Assembly: GCA_964437365.1 (NCBI GenBank)
Contig: CAYTGM010000013.1
Span: forward strand, 1 to 64,000
Length of the DNA: 64,000 bases
Origin: CAYTGM01 sp964437365
GTDB lineage: Bacteria; Sumerlaeota; Sumerlaeia; SLMS01
Direction: 5' to 3'
Position numbers and translations under genes: made by a program. This document shows, piece by piece, positions 1 to 8,069 of this stretch (position 1 is the first letter of the stretch; each line of letters starts with the position of its first letter). The notes beneath the pieces were generated by a model. That model had not been told where the DNA came from. It saw only the letters and a list, made by a program, of their open reading frames with translations, and did not search any database.

Positions 1-120
1 GTCATATTTATTCTTTTGGTATATATCTGTGTCCATCCGTGTGAATCTGTGGTTTGTATAAGTACTTTTCATGCCGAGCTATTGAAAGACTCCTCGGGTT
101 GTGTTAGCTCCTTTCGTCAA
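1..120. repeat. Intergenic direct repeat, copy A
   Basis: This stretch is a diverged copy of 749-865. The two share long blocks, including the run that reads ATCTGTGGTT, the AAGTACTTTT block and the stretch around GAGCTATTGAAAGACTCC. Each copy lies just 3' of one of the two related minus-strand small genes (139-711 and 907-1125). Inside each copy, GAGCTA is followed about 23 bases later by its complement (TAGCTC here, TGGCTC in copy B), so a hairpin could be kept. The part reading like GTCCATCCGTGTGAATC resembles a phrase-like repeat I recall from intergenic regions of many bacteria; that is recollection, not a search. Confidence 0.85.
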
Positions 121-138
121 AAAGATTATTCACATTCG

Positions 139-711
139 TTATGAGGAGAACAGTATCCATGCCATACCCACGCTAGGCCATCTATCCGGCCAATTCTCCA
201 GTTGAATAACTTGCTCTGCTATGTGACTGATATCCCTCCACATAGGATTCTTTGCAAGGCCCTTTAAACTATATGCCTGCAAGTCGTGGTTTACATAGTA
301 CGGAGTACGGATATATGCTTGCATTTCGTGATTTACCCAATACGGCTGCAACAACATGAGAACTAACATATCATACAATGTGTCTATTTTACCTGTTAGT
401 TTAAAGTTGTTGTTTACCTTACGTAATTCAAACTTCTCAATAAGCCACTTATTGGACTTAACAAACTCGCGCTCAGTTTTTTTGTACTCCTCATCTTTTT
501 CAGTTTCGTCCCTGGAGTAATTATCTTGAGAATAGTGCCATGGTAGTTGATAGAGTGATAGATAATCATCGGGCGCCTGTTCGAATTCCTTGCTATCGAG
601 AATCTCAGGAAGACCACTATGAGCCGCGTACCGGACCTTATCTTCAACCGGCATTCTGAGGAAGTAAATGAGCTCCTGGTAACTATCAATATAATACTCT
701 TCAACTTTCAT
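139..711 (-). CDS. Hypothetical protein, member of duplicated small-gene family
   Basis: I do not recognise this 190-residue protein. The start at 711 has GGAG nine bases upstream. Longer starts at 726 and 753 are possible, but a start at 807 would translate the flanking repeat and is unlikely. The N-terminus, Y-Q-E-x-I-Y-F-L-x-x-P-V-x-x-K-V, matches that of the 72-residue protein at 907-1125, so the two are paralogues that differ in their C-terminal parts. It is rich in charged and aromatic residues with no signal peptide or membrane segment, so probably cytoplasmic. It sits at the end of a minus-strand array of duplicated genes; immunity-like or other rapidly diversifying roles fit the context but are unproven. 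Confidence 0.6.
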   Translation of the reverse strand: MKVEEYYIDSYQELIYFLRMPVEDKVRYAAHSGLPEILDSKEFEQAPDDYLSLYQLPWHYSQDNYSRDETEKDEEYKKTEREFVKSNKWLIEKFELRKVNNNFKLTGKIDTLYDMLVLMLLQPYWVNHEMQAYIRTPYYVNHDLQAYSLKGLAKNPMWRDISHIAEQVIQLENWPDRWPSVGMAWILFSS

Positions 712-748
712 TCTTGCGATCTCCATACGTTTTAGTGAATTCTGACAT

Positions 749-865
749 GTCATAATTATCCTGTTGATATATATCGGTGTCCATCCGTATGAATCTGTGG
801 TTTGCATAAGTACTTTTTACGCCGAGCTATTGAAAGACTCCTCGGATTGTGCTGGCTCCCTTCAA
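749..865. repeat. Intergenic direct repeat, copy B
   Basis: Copy of the segment at 1-120, roughly 85 percent identical by eye. It lies between the two related small genes and overlaps the upstream region of the gene ending at 139. The spacing means that each small gene is followed by one copy, as expected from duplication of a gene plus its downstream spacer. Confidence 0.85.
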
Positions 866-906
866 GGGGGATACCGAGAAAACAGATGGTTTCTTTATTA
901 TGACCC

Positions 907-1125
907 CTAAGTATCTGACTCACCTTCGGAATCATCATCATCTGGATAGTAACCAAGGTTGAGTAAATTGCACATTAGTGTATATAGAGTTAGATACTCA
1001 TCAGCACCAACCCTCTGAATCTTATCCACATCAATAACTGCCGGCGAGCAGCTCTTCTCTGCCATTTTGACTTTCTCATCCACTGGTAAAGACAAGAAAT
1101 ATATCGTTTCGCGATAGATACCCAT
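907..1125 (-). CDS. Hypothetical small protein, paralogue of 139-711
   Basis: A 72-residue acidic protein of unknown function. Its ATG at 1125 is preceded by a purine-rich GGGAAAGGTT stretch that can act as ribosome binding site. Residues 4-20 carry the same Y-x-E-x-I-Y-F-L-x-x-P-V-x-x-K-V pattern as the neighbour ending at 139, then the sequence diverges and ends in an Asp/Glu/Ser-rich tail. It lies 47 bases downstream of the gene 1173-1898 on the same strand, probably in one transcript. The same leader plus a decayed start codon region is found after the second copy of the upstream gene (1923-2018). Confidence 0.55.
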   Translation of the reverse strand: MGIYRETIYFLSLPVDEKVKMAEKSCSPAVIDVDKIQRVGADEYLTLYTLMCNLLNLGYYPDDDDSEGESDT

Positions 1126-1296
1126 TCAACCTTTCCCTTCCAGACATTATATGCGAGCTTTCAGCCATTCAATTACAGAAACTTAAGTGCATGGGCTCTA
1201 ATTTCTTCTGCAAGTCGCAGTGCTTCCTCCTCGTCCTCTTTTGGAAGAAGAGGCGTTCCTCTTTGTCTTTCTGCGTGAGACTCGATCACCTCCGCG
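1123..1296. repeat. Duplicated segment, copy 1 (gene end plus spacer)
   Basis: Aligns with 2016-2189 at a constant offset of 893 bases and near-identity. It covers the start region of the small gene, the spacer and the last 40 or so codons of the 241-residue gene. It shows that the duplication unit joined the larger gene to the small gene. Confidence 0.85.
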
Positions 1297-1898
1297 CTTT
1301 CGAGATAAGTCTCGGCTAGCATTTTAGAGGGTTTTTCGCGCATATCTGCATGGAGCCTTTGAGCAACTTCGAGCGCTGAATCTTCCTTGGGAAGATACCT
1401 CTCATCACGGTTCTCGTCTATGAACTCCTGAAGTGTCATCTCTTTTTCATCTGTGATATATTGTAGAAGTTTAAACCCATGGGACTCTAACATCTCATAC
1501 ATACGATCAACAACTTTTTGATGCTCAGCCTCAATGTCGAACTTATCATACCATGTTTGAATTTGCCAAGAACTATCTCCAGCACCGACTAATGACCCTA
1601 AACCTAAAGACCAACATTTATCTATTTTGTTGAGGCGAACTTTGTCTCTAGGTCCGAAATCGAAAAAAGATTGCGGTGGCCATAAGTTCGGTTCACTGCT
1701 TGAGGCAATATCAAAATCAACCTGATATCCTCGAGAGAAGGCTAATTGTACAGCTCCTTTCAATCCGTTGAAGATATACACTCTATCTCCACCGCTTTCT
1801 TCAAAATCCTTTCTCCTGGTAAAGGAAACACCCTCTCTTGTCAACTTCCTCTCGAATACTTCTATGAAATGTTTCCATGCACTTTTCTTTTTCATCAA
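1173..1898 (-). CDS. Hypothetical protein, tandem paralogue of 2066-2794
   Basis: A 241-residue protein that I cannot assign. It is clearly a paralogue of the next gene upstream (2066-2794): both start with K-K-x-S-A-W-K, share R-R-K-D-x-E-E-S-G near residue 30, a W-P-P motif near residue 75 and E-N/D-N-R-D-E-x-Y-L-P near residue 170. The last 32 residues are almost identical, from an E-R-Q-R-G-T-P-L-L motif to the end, much more alike than the rest, which suggests gene conversion or recent selection on the tail. No signal peptide or membrane segment is visible. The start has GAGGAGACATTG just upstream, a good ribosome binding site. Confidence 0.75.
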   Translation of the reverse strand: MMKKKSAWKHFIEVFERKLTREGVSFTRRKDFEESGGDRVYIFNGLKGAVQLAFSRGYQVDFDIASSSEPNLWPPQSFFDFGPRDKVRLNKIDKCWSLGLGSLVGAGDSSWQIQTWYDKFDIEAEHQKVVDRMYEMLESHGFKLLQYITDEKEMTLQEFIDENRDERYLPKEDSALEVAQRLHADMREKPSKMLAETYLESAEVIESHAERQRGTPLLPKEDEEEALRLAEEIRAHALKFL

Positions 1899-1922
1899 TG
1901 TCTCCTCAATATGTGATACGAT

Positions 1923-2018
1923 CTATAATTCTTTTGATACAGGATAAACCAACCAGGCGAATGAGCATAGTGCTTCCTTGTAAAGGCAGCCAATAGATTC
2001 CCTCGTTTCTGTACGCAT
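1923..2018 (-). pseudogene. Decayed copy of the small paralogous gene
   Basis: Directly after the gene 2066-2794 the sequence repeats the leader of the small gene at 907-1125, including the AAAGGTTGAATG or AAAGGTTGAATGC start region. The open frame that follows here runs only 31 codons. Short matches to the intact gene persist (GAAACGA, CTTTAC) but the conserved Y-F-L-x-x-P-V motif is lost. I read this as a degraded second copy of the small gene; a chance short frame after a duplicated spacer is the alternative. Confidence 0.4.
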
Positions 2019-2189
2019 TCAACCTTTCCCTTCCATACATTACATGCGAGCTTTCAACCATTCAATTACAGAAACTTGAGCGCATGATTTCTGATTTCTT
2101 CTGCAAGTCGGAGTGCCTCCTCTTCGTCCTCTTTCGGAAGAAGAGGCGTTCCTCTTTGTCTTTCTACGTGAGTCTCGATTGCTTCTGCG
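2016..2189. repeat. Duplicated segment, copy 2
   Basis: Second copy of 1123-1296, offset 893 bases. It contains the C-terminal codons of the gene 2066-2794, the spacer and the start of the decayed small gene. Confidence 0.85.
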
Positions 2190-2794
2190 CATTCAACATT
2201 CGTTTTGGCAAGTAATTTAGACAATTTTCCATTAAAGTCAGTATCGTCATGTATTGATTTCGCAATCTTGAGAGCAGAGGAAATCTTTGGAAGATAGCTT
2301 TCATCACGGTTATCATCAATGAACTGCTTTAGAGGCATTGATGATCCTTGAGTAATGAGACTCAGCAATTTGAACCCGTGCGTATTCAGCATTTTAAACC
2401 ACTCTTCCACAACTTCTTGAATTCCCCCCTCGACATCATTACGCTTATGATCTGTGTACAATATCCATTGATCGTTGCCTCTCCCTACAATATCTCCGAT
2501 ACTTATGGACCAGTTCGGTTGATTTAAAGACACTTTTAGCCTGTCGTTACAGCCAATATTATGGAATTCAATCGGCGGCCAGTATTTTGGCTCGTGGCTT
2601 GAAACAATATCAAAAAAAACCATATAACCCTTTGACTGAGATATTAGAATCCCTCCTTTGTAATTATCAATACAATAGAATTTCTCTACTCCAGATTCCT
2701 CCAAGTCTTTTCTTCTCAAAAAAGAGTGACCTTCTGCCAAGAGTTTAGTCTCAAATGCGGCTAAGAGTTGTTTCCACGCACTTCTCTTTTTCAT
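2066..2794 (-). CDS. Hypothetical protein, tandem paralogue of 1173-1898
   Basis: A 242-residue unassigned protein, paralogous along its whole length to the one encoded at 1173-1898. Shared features are the K-S-A-W-K start, R-R-K-D-L/F-E-E-S-G, the W-P-P-I/Q motif, the H-G-F-K-L-L segment near residue 143 and the near-identical C-terminal tail. It is preceded by the rhamnosidase gene with a 64-base gap on the same strand, so co-transcription is possible although no functional link is evident. Arrays of diverging paralogues with a conserved tail are typical of immunity or recognition proteins, but there is no toxin gene in view. Confidence 0.75.
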   Translation of the reverse strand: MKKRSAWKQLLAAFETKLLAEGHSFLRRKDLEESGVEKFYCIDNYKGGILISQSKGYMVFFDIVSSHEPKYWPPIEFHNIGCNDRLKVSLNQPNWSISIGDIVGRGNDQWILYTDHKRNDVEGGIQEVVEEWFKMLNTHGFKLLSLITQGSSMPLKQFIDDNRDESYLPKISSALKIAKSIHDDTDFNGKLSKLLAKTNVECAEAIETHVERQRGTPLLPKEDEEEALRLAEEIRNHALKFL

Positions 2795-2858
2795 TGATCG
2801 GCTCCAGATCCAGTGTCTATTCGGTTCATCGTTCAGTTTTCATTAGTATGATTGATTC

Positions 2859-5558
2859 CTATGCCTTTATTCCATTCTCAAATCCGAGCACATATACACC
2901 GCTACCAAGTTCAAGCCTAGGCTCACTTTCATCGGCTCCATCGCAAGCCTTGAGCTTTTCCGGAGTAAGTAACTCATCGTCCAGATATACGTTATCATTA
3001 GTCCCTGAAGGAAGCCAAATGGTGGCCGTCGAATTTTCAGGAATTTTAACCTTCCAGCGTATCTTACCGTTTTCTTTTCTCCAGTGACTGGATATCATGC
3101 CACATGGCGTGTCAATCTTGCCAGCTGCCCAATCTACCTGGCTCAGGAAATCCGGCTTCAGATGGAAGCGCTGAAAGGCCGGGACGGAAGTGTCGGGGCG
3201 GATACCTGCAACATGCTCGTATAGCCAAAGGTGAAAGTCACCGATGAGCATCAGATGGTTCAAAGAGTTCATGTCAGGGTTTGCTGTGTTCCCGTTCCAA
3301 AGTTCCCAAACAGTCGTTGCATCATTCTCGATCATGTAACCCCAGCTGGGATAGTCTTTCTGAGTCGCGAGAATAAAGGCCGTTTCACCCTCTCCATTTA
3401 AGCTAAGAAGCCGCATCATCCATTGTAGACCGATAATACCGGTGTTTACATGGTTGTTCGAGAGGTTCTTGATGTGATTCAATAAATAAGAGAGCAGGGC
3501 TTCACGCTTCTCCCCTTCCACCATATTAAAGAAAAGCGGAAGAATGGAGGATGTTTGAGTCCCGTTATCTATACACCCTTTTCCCTCGTTCCAATACCTT
3601 TTTAAAAGTCCTTCCTTTGTTTCGGCCATGACCTTTTCCCATGTCGAGAAGTCCTGGTTACGCTCAAGAAGTCGAGCGAACTTCAAAGCGATAGAGGAAA
3701 GGCGATGCATATAGCAGGTTCCCAAAACACCTTTGCTGGTAATCTGAGAAGGATCTTCGGAATGAATCAGCCAGGGGTCGGAGGGAGGGACACACCAGTC
3801 TCCGTATTGGTCTTTGTCAAAAATGCCTTCTTCAACGTACTCATAGAGGTGGAGAATCCATTTCTTAACGCTATCATAGTGCTTCTCGATGGCTCTCTTG
3901 TTTCCGCAATGATCGTAGAGCCACTCAAGCGTGAGAACATAAGCTGCTGGCCAGGTGGCATTCTCTGTATAGAGAGGCCAGTAAGCGGGTGCAACATCCG
4001 ACAGAGCACCGTCTTCTCTCTGACTCTCCATAATATCCTGAAGCCACTTTTCAAAGAAGGGGACGGCATTAAAGTCATAGCTCTCTCCCTTAGACTCGTT
4101 CGCGATATCCCCCAGCCACCCCTGGCGCTCGTCCCGTTGGGGACAATCCGTCGGGATGCTTCTGAGATTGCCACGAATCCCCCAAAGAGTATTTCTATAC
4201 AACTTGGAAAGCATGGTGTTTGAACAGGAGAAATGTCCGCCCTCTTCAAGATCGGAGTGGATGACAAGACCGGTGAAGGCATTCATATCCGGCACAACAT
4301 CGAGACCTGTGACCTCGACATATCGAAAGCCGTGATAGGTAAAGCGAGGTCGCCAGGTAACCTTCTTGAAATCTGCGAAAGTATAGGTGTCTGTGACCTT
4401 TGCTCCGCGCATATTGGCTACGTTAATGGTTCCGTCGTCATTGATGTTTTCTGCAAACCGGAGAGTTACCTTCTGCCCCGGTCGACCACGAAGAGTCATT
4501 TCCACAACTCCCACCATATTCTGTCCCATATCCAGCACGAACATGTCTGCCTTGGGCTGAATCATGGAAATGGGTTTCAAACGCCTGGTTACGCGACACG
4601 GAAATGCTCTGTTCCCTTCGAGTTTTCCTTTGGGCGGAGAAACGACCTCTGCAGTTGTCCAGGTTTCGTCATTGAATGAAGGCAAGGACCACCGCTTGAA
4701 CTCTTTTCGGGCGTCGTAAATCTCGCCATCGTAATCATTGTTCTCGATGATCGGTCCGTTCATGCTGACACCCCAGGAATCATCTGAAAGGATTATCTCC
4801 TCCCGACCCGATTCATAGCGTATATGCAACTGACAGATCACTCTCGGGAGTCCAAAGGTAATCGCCTGCTCTTTATCTCCAAAACGTGGGCCATAATACC
4901 TGCTATTTCCGAGAGCGACACCAAGGGCATTATCACCTTGTTGGAGAAGGTCTGTCACATCATAGCTATAGTATATAGCGCGCTTTCGATAATCAGTCAG
5001 ATCTGGAACAAGCTCATCAGAACTGACAGCAGAACCGTTGACTTCCGCATAGAAATAACCGAGTCCACAGATCACCAACCGCGCTTCTTGTATAGTCTCT
5101 ATTGCCTTAAACTCTCTTCTTAGATAGTACGCAGGGAGTCTTCGATCTTCGCTGAACTCTTTCTCTTTGTTCGGTTGATCAAGTCCGATCCAGGAAGCCT
5201 TCCAGTCATCGGCTTTGAGATACCCCGTCGTGAAAGCGGAAGGTTCGCTCCAATCACTTTGAGATCCATCTTTTCCCCAGACTTTGACCATCCAATGATA
5301 GGTTCTTACTGAGCCAAGTTCAGGGCCGTTGTACTCCACCTCCCATGATCGACCGGACTCTACCCTTCCCGAATCCCAGATATACGTTCCAATCCTAAGG
5401 TTCTCTCTTGAGGAGGCGACAACAAGCTGGTATGCCTTCTGGTACCAGTTACGAGATAATGTGGCACATTGCCAGTAGAATCTCGGTTTGGCAACCTCAA
5501 GAGATTCCGGCTTTGATAGATTCTCCACTTTAAGATTCAGTGCGCGTAATTCACTCAT
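2859..5558 (-). CDS. Alpha-L-rhamnosidase, GH78
   Basis: An 899-residue enzyme that would release terminal alpha-L-rhamnose from rhamnosides or rhamnogalacturonan-type glycans. The order fits GH78: N-terminal Fn3-like domain with W-K-A-S-W-I-G, jelly-roll domain with R-Y-Y-G-P-R-F and D-M-G-Q-N, then the alpha/alpha barrel, then a C-terminal beta domain. The family hallmark D-C-P-Q-R-D-E-R-Q-G-W is at about residues 471-481 and contains the proposed general acid Glu near 477. T-T-V-W-E-L-W near 747-753 supplies the second catalytic Glu. There is no signal peptide, so the enzyme should act on imported oligosaccharides in the cytoplasm. It is full length for the family and stands alone here, about 14 kb from the other glycan genes. 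Confidence 0.95.
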   Translation of the reverse strand: MSELRALNLKVENLSKPESLEVAKPRFYWQCATLSRNWYQKAYQLVVASSRENLRIGTYIWDSGRVESGRSWEVEYNGPELGSVRTYHWMVKVWGKDGSQSDWSEPSAFTTGYLKADDWKASWIGLDQPNKEKEFSEDRRLPAYYLRREFKAIETIQEARLVICGLGYFYAEVNGSAVSSDELVPDLTDYRKRAIYYSYDVTDLLQQGDNALGVALGNSRYYGPRFGDKEQAITFGLPRVICQLHIRYESGREEIILSDDSWGVSMNGPIIENNDYDGEIYDARKEFKRWSLPSFNDETWTTAEVVSPPKGKLEGNRAFPCRVTRRLKPISMIQPKADMFVLDMGQNMVGVVEMTLRGRPGQKVTLRFAENINDDGTINVANMRGAKVTDTYTFADFKKVTWRPRFTYHGFRYVEVTGLDVVPDMNAFTGLVIHSDLEEGGHFSCSNTMLSKLYRNTLWGIRGNLRSIPTDCPQRDERQGWLGDIANESKGESYDFNAVPFFEKWLQDIMESQREDGALSDVAPAYWPLYTENATWPAAYVLTLEWLYDHCGNKRAIEKHYDSVKKWILHLYEYVEEGIFDKDQYGDWCVPPSDPWLIHSEDPSQITSKGVLGTCYMHRLSSIALKFARLLERNQDFSTWEKVMAETKEGLLKRYWNEGKGCIDNGTQTSSILPLFFNMVEGEKREALLSYLLNHIKNLSNNHVNTGIIGLQWMMRLLSLNGEGETAFILATQKDYPSWGYMIENDATTVWELWNGNTANPDMNSLNHLMLIGDFHLWLYEHVAGIRPDTSVPAFQRFHLKPDFLSQVDWAAGKIDTPCGMISSHWRKENGKIRWKVKIPENSTATIWLPSGTNDNVYLDDELLTPEKLKACDGADESEPRLELGSGVYVLGFENGIKA

Positions 5559-5737
5559 TTTATACTCACATTATTTGATTTATTATATGCAGGTGAGAAT
5601 TGAATCTCAAATCAGGTAGCGCTGAGTCAAATGTGATTACGGTTGTTCTCCTGAGCACGACAAGTTTTTGTCACATTTGTCATTTGAATGATAGAGATGA
5701 ACAGTGGTAGGGGTGTTAAATGATAAGGAGTCTTTGG

Positions 5738-6229
5738 ATGAGTCATCTCTTAAAACTATGCGTTTTGGGGGTGTTTGGTTTTGTCTTCTTTCTTGCCGGG
5801 ATAGGTGTTCTGGGAATTGGCGTGCAGGAAAAGCTGAGGTCCACTCAATCAAAATCCTGGCCAGCAACAGAAGGATATGTGGAAGAGAGCTTTGTCGATG
5901 AAGACTGGGATTCTGACGGGACAATGTACAAGGCCATGGTCAAATATACTTACGTCGTTGATGGGAAGGAATATCGTTCATCGCAGGTGTCGTTTGGAAG
6001 TTATTCAAGTTCTAACAAGTCTCCCCATCACAAAATCGTGAATCGATACCCGGAAGGAGAGAGCGTCCTTGTTTACTATAATCCCAGAGATATACATGAA
6101 GCTGTTCTGGAACCGGGGTTCAGCTCTAGCATTCTTTTGCCAATCGGTATAGGCCTGGTCTTCTCTCTGGTTGGAGCAGGAATCATGATGGCTGCTGCGT
6201 TTCTTTTCATAACAGGCAGAAGGATTTAA
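5738..6229 (+). CDS. DUF3592 membrane protein
   Basis: A 163-residue protein from the start at 5738, chosen because AAGGAG lies seven bases upstream; an ATG at 5720 would overlap that site. It has a hydrophobic N-terminal helix, a soluble domain with W-P-A-T-E-G-Y-V, a Y-x-Y-V-V-D-G-K-E-Y segment and V-Y-Y-N-P, then a C-terminal membrane helix. This is the DUF3592 pattern; the family has no assigned biochemical role. Its stop codon overlaps that of the convergent DUF389 gene. Confidence 0.85.
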   Translation: MSHLLKLCVLGVFGFVFFLAGIGVLGIGVQEKLRSTQSKSWPATEGYVEESFVDEDWDSDGTMYKAMVKYTYVVDGKEYRSSQVSFGSYSSSNKSPHHKIVNRYPEGESVLVYYNPRDIHEAVLEPGFSSSILLPIGIGLVFSLVGAGIMMAAAFLFITGRRI

Positions 6230-7257
6230 GCGCTTATTCCGTATTTACTGGCGAGATAAATCAAACCCAGCCAGATCAAAAGAAGCACAATCCAGATGAC
6301 AACGGCTTTGCGCACCATGCGCTTTGCCCGTTCAGCTTCCCACCAGAAATTGGGTCGTACATCCTGAAAAAGAAATGTCGCAACTCCGGCGATATTGATG
6401 CATATAATATTCGTTGTTGTTAGGAGCAGCGCTTCTCCTGCGAATACGTAGTAACCGGAACCAACCATGAGCCCCGTCGTCGCCAGAGGTGGCAAAAGAG
6501 CCACGGCTACCATAACCCCCACCACAGCGGAAGAAATTCCAGTTGTAAATGCCAGGGCCCCTGCACTTCCTGCTGCAAGAGCAAGAACGACGTCACTCAG
6601 ACCTACAGATAGCCTGCTGGATATTTCAGGATTCATCGGATCAACAGGAAGGAAATACCCGAGGATACAGGACAATGCAAAAGCGATGGCGATCCCGACC
6701 CCATTGACATAAAGGGCTCCTTTAATCAGCTTCAAATCTCCGAGCGTTGTCCCGAGGGAAAGCGTCATATTAGGTGAAAGGAGAGGCGCTATCACCATAG
6801 CTCCAATGATGACTGCCACATTGGCTTTCATGAGGCCTACTGCAGCAACCACTGTGGAAAGAATTACCGTGAGGATGTATATGCGATTGACAACGGCTCC
6901 AGTCTGGAGCTTCTGAACAAGTTCGGCGCAGGCGATGCGAAGGGGATCTTTAGTCTTCTCCCCAGACTCCTCCTTTCCATTATCTTCCTTTTCTTCCAGC
7001 TCCTTTTCTTCCACATGAGGGAGTGTTGCCTCGACCTCAAAAATCATGAGTCTGAAATCGTGATAGTGTTCCATGTGCTGTGAGATTTTAGATATAAGAG
7101 GATCGGTTTTCTCGCTTCTCACAAGTATACGAAGGACACTTATTTCTTGAGTAAGTTCCTCTTTCCAGACGCCAACAATCTCAATGTCCTCCTGAGAAGA
7201 TTCCCAGGCATCACAAATCTCTGTTGGAGCAATGGCTTCGACCAGTCGTAGACTCAT
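6226..7257 (-). CDS. DUF389 / TIGR00341 family membrane protein
   Basis: A 343-residue inner-membrane protein. The start at 7257 is preferred to 7317 because AAAGG lies just upstream and the extra residues look non-homologous. The first 110 residues form a soluble domain ending in a Glu/Lys-rich linker. About six hydrophobic helices follow, with the motifs V-I-I-G-A-M-V-I-A-P-L-L-S-P and a later V-A-L-L-P-P-L-A-T-T-G that mark DUF389. The family function is not established, so transport is only a guess. The gene is convergent with the DUF3592 gene and divergent from the MOSC gene. Confidence 0.9.
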   Translation of the reverse strand: MSLRLVEAIAPTEICDAWESSQEDIEIVGVWKEELTQEISVLRILVRSEKTDPLISKISQHMEHYHDFRLMIFEVEATLPHVEEKELEEKEDNGKEESGEKTKDPLRIACAELVQKLQTGAVVNRIYILTVILSTVVAAVGLMKANVAVIIGAMVIAPLLSPNMTLSLGTTLGDLKLIKGALYVNGVGIAIAFALSCILGYFLPVDPMNPEISSRLSVGLSDVVLALAAGSAGALAFTTGISSAVVGVMVAVALLPPLATTGLMVGSGYYVFAGEALLLTTTNIICINIAGVATFLFQDVRPNFWWEAERAKRMVRKAVVIWIVLLLIWLGLIYLASKYGISA

Positions 7258-7323
7258 TGTTGACCTTTCATCAGCAACGATTGCATAGAATAACCCTATT
7301 GAAGTCAAGCAGAGCATTTCAGA

Positions 7324-7809
7324 ATGAGAATGAGCATACTAAAATCTATATTCATCGCTGAGGCGGCAGGCTCTCGTCCTGTTTTAATCGACGTTGGAGA
7401 GGTTGTGGAAGGAAAGGGCCTAAAGGGTGACAGGTACTTCATCGGAAAAGGGTCTTTCTCCAGATGGCCCGGAGAGAGACGTCAGGTTTCTCTTATCACG
7501 CAGGAGGAAATTGATTTGATGGGAGCCCATGGCTTCAACCTCTCCTCGGGAGAGCATCGGAGAAACCTGGTCGTCGAAGGCATGAACATTATAGACACTG
7601 AAGGAAGGGTGATGCAAATCGGGGCGTGTCAATTCAGAGTGATCAGCTATTGTAAACCCTGCGGCTATCTGGAGAAACAAATCGGAGAAGGTTTCAAGAA
7701 TACAATGAACAAAATAGGAAAAGGAGGGCTGCGATTAGCCGCCCTCAATTCAGGACTTATTCATGTTGGCGATGACGTGTCATTCCAGGATAAAGCGGGA
7801 CCTCAATAG
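7324..7809 (+). CDS. MOSC domain protein
   Basis: A 161-residue single-domain MOSC protein, the domain found at the C-terminus of molybdenum cofactor sulfurases and in YiiM-type proteins. Family features are G-L-K-G-D-R-Y near residue 34, R-Q-V-S-L-I-T-Q-E, an R-R-N-L-V-V segment and the Y-C-K-P-C-G motif, whose cysteines are candidates for the conserved sulfur-carrying residue. Stand-alone MOSC proteins are thought to handle molybdenum cofactor or sulfur transfer, but the substrate cannot be told from sequence. A start at 7330 is equally possible; no strong ribosome site precedes either. Its last seven bases overlap the convergent gene at 7803. Confidence 0.9.
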   Translation: MRMSILKSIFIAEAAGSRPVLIDVGEVVEGKGLKGDRYFIGKGSFSRWPGERRQVSLITQEEIDLMGAHGFNLSSGEHRRNLVVEGMNIIDTEGRVMQIGACQFRVISYCKPCGYLEKQIGEGFKNTMNKIGKGGLRLAALNSGLIHVGDDVSFQDKAGPQ

Positions 7810-8069
7810 ACCACAAACGACTCGCCCGGAAGAACTTCCAATTTCAGAGGGGTCAGGTGTCCACTAGACAACGTATAGGCACCTCTAGCGGAGAATCCGG
7901 TCGAGGGTTGACCAACGAGATCTCTGAGTTCATAGGGCCCACCTGAGCTGGTGACACCCCCGTTCACAATCACATCACTGACAATCTCATAATTGGCCGT
8001 CTGCTTCGGGACCTCAGCTACAACGGGAACGAAGAGGAAAAATAAAGCTAGAATCAGAACCGGTTTCAT
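7803..8069 (-). CDS. Small secreted protein with GQP motif
   Basis: An 88-residue protein with a clear signal peptide (hydrophobic segment, residues 3-18, then V-A-E). The mature part is short, with S-S-G-G-P-Y-E-L-R-D-L-V-G-Q-P and a later A-Y-T-L-S-S-G-H. This pattern recurs, as I recall, near the termini of surface proteins in planctomycete- and verrucomicrobia-like genomes, where it looks like a beta-strand anchoring unit. The start codon overlaps the stop of the upstream S74-type gene in an ATGA, so translation is probably coupled and the two products may work together on the surface. Confidence 0.75.
   Translation of the reverse strand: MKPVLILALFFLFVPVVAEVPKQTANYEIVSDVIVNGGVTSSGGPYELRDLVGQPSTGFSARGAYTLSSGHLTPLKLEVLPGESFVVY

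Noticed and set aside
1..865. The gene-plus-repeat layout could suggest an integron with attC sites.
   Set aside because: The repeats lack the core GTTRRRY and its complement, and no integrase gene is present.
414..956. Additional minus-strand frames at 414-704 and 756-956.
   Set aside because: They overlap the better supported small genes in another frame, and the second translates the spacer repeat.
3705..4679. Plus-strand frames inside the rhamnosidase gene.
   Set aside because: Antisense shadows of a strongly conserved GH78 gene.
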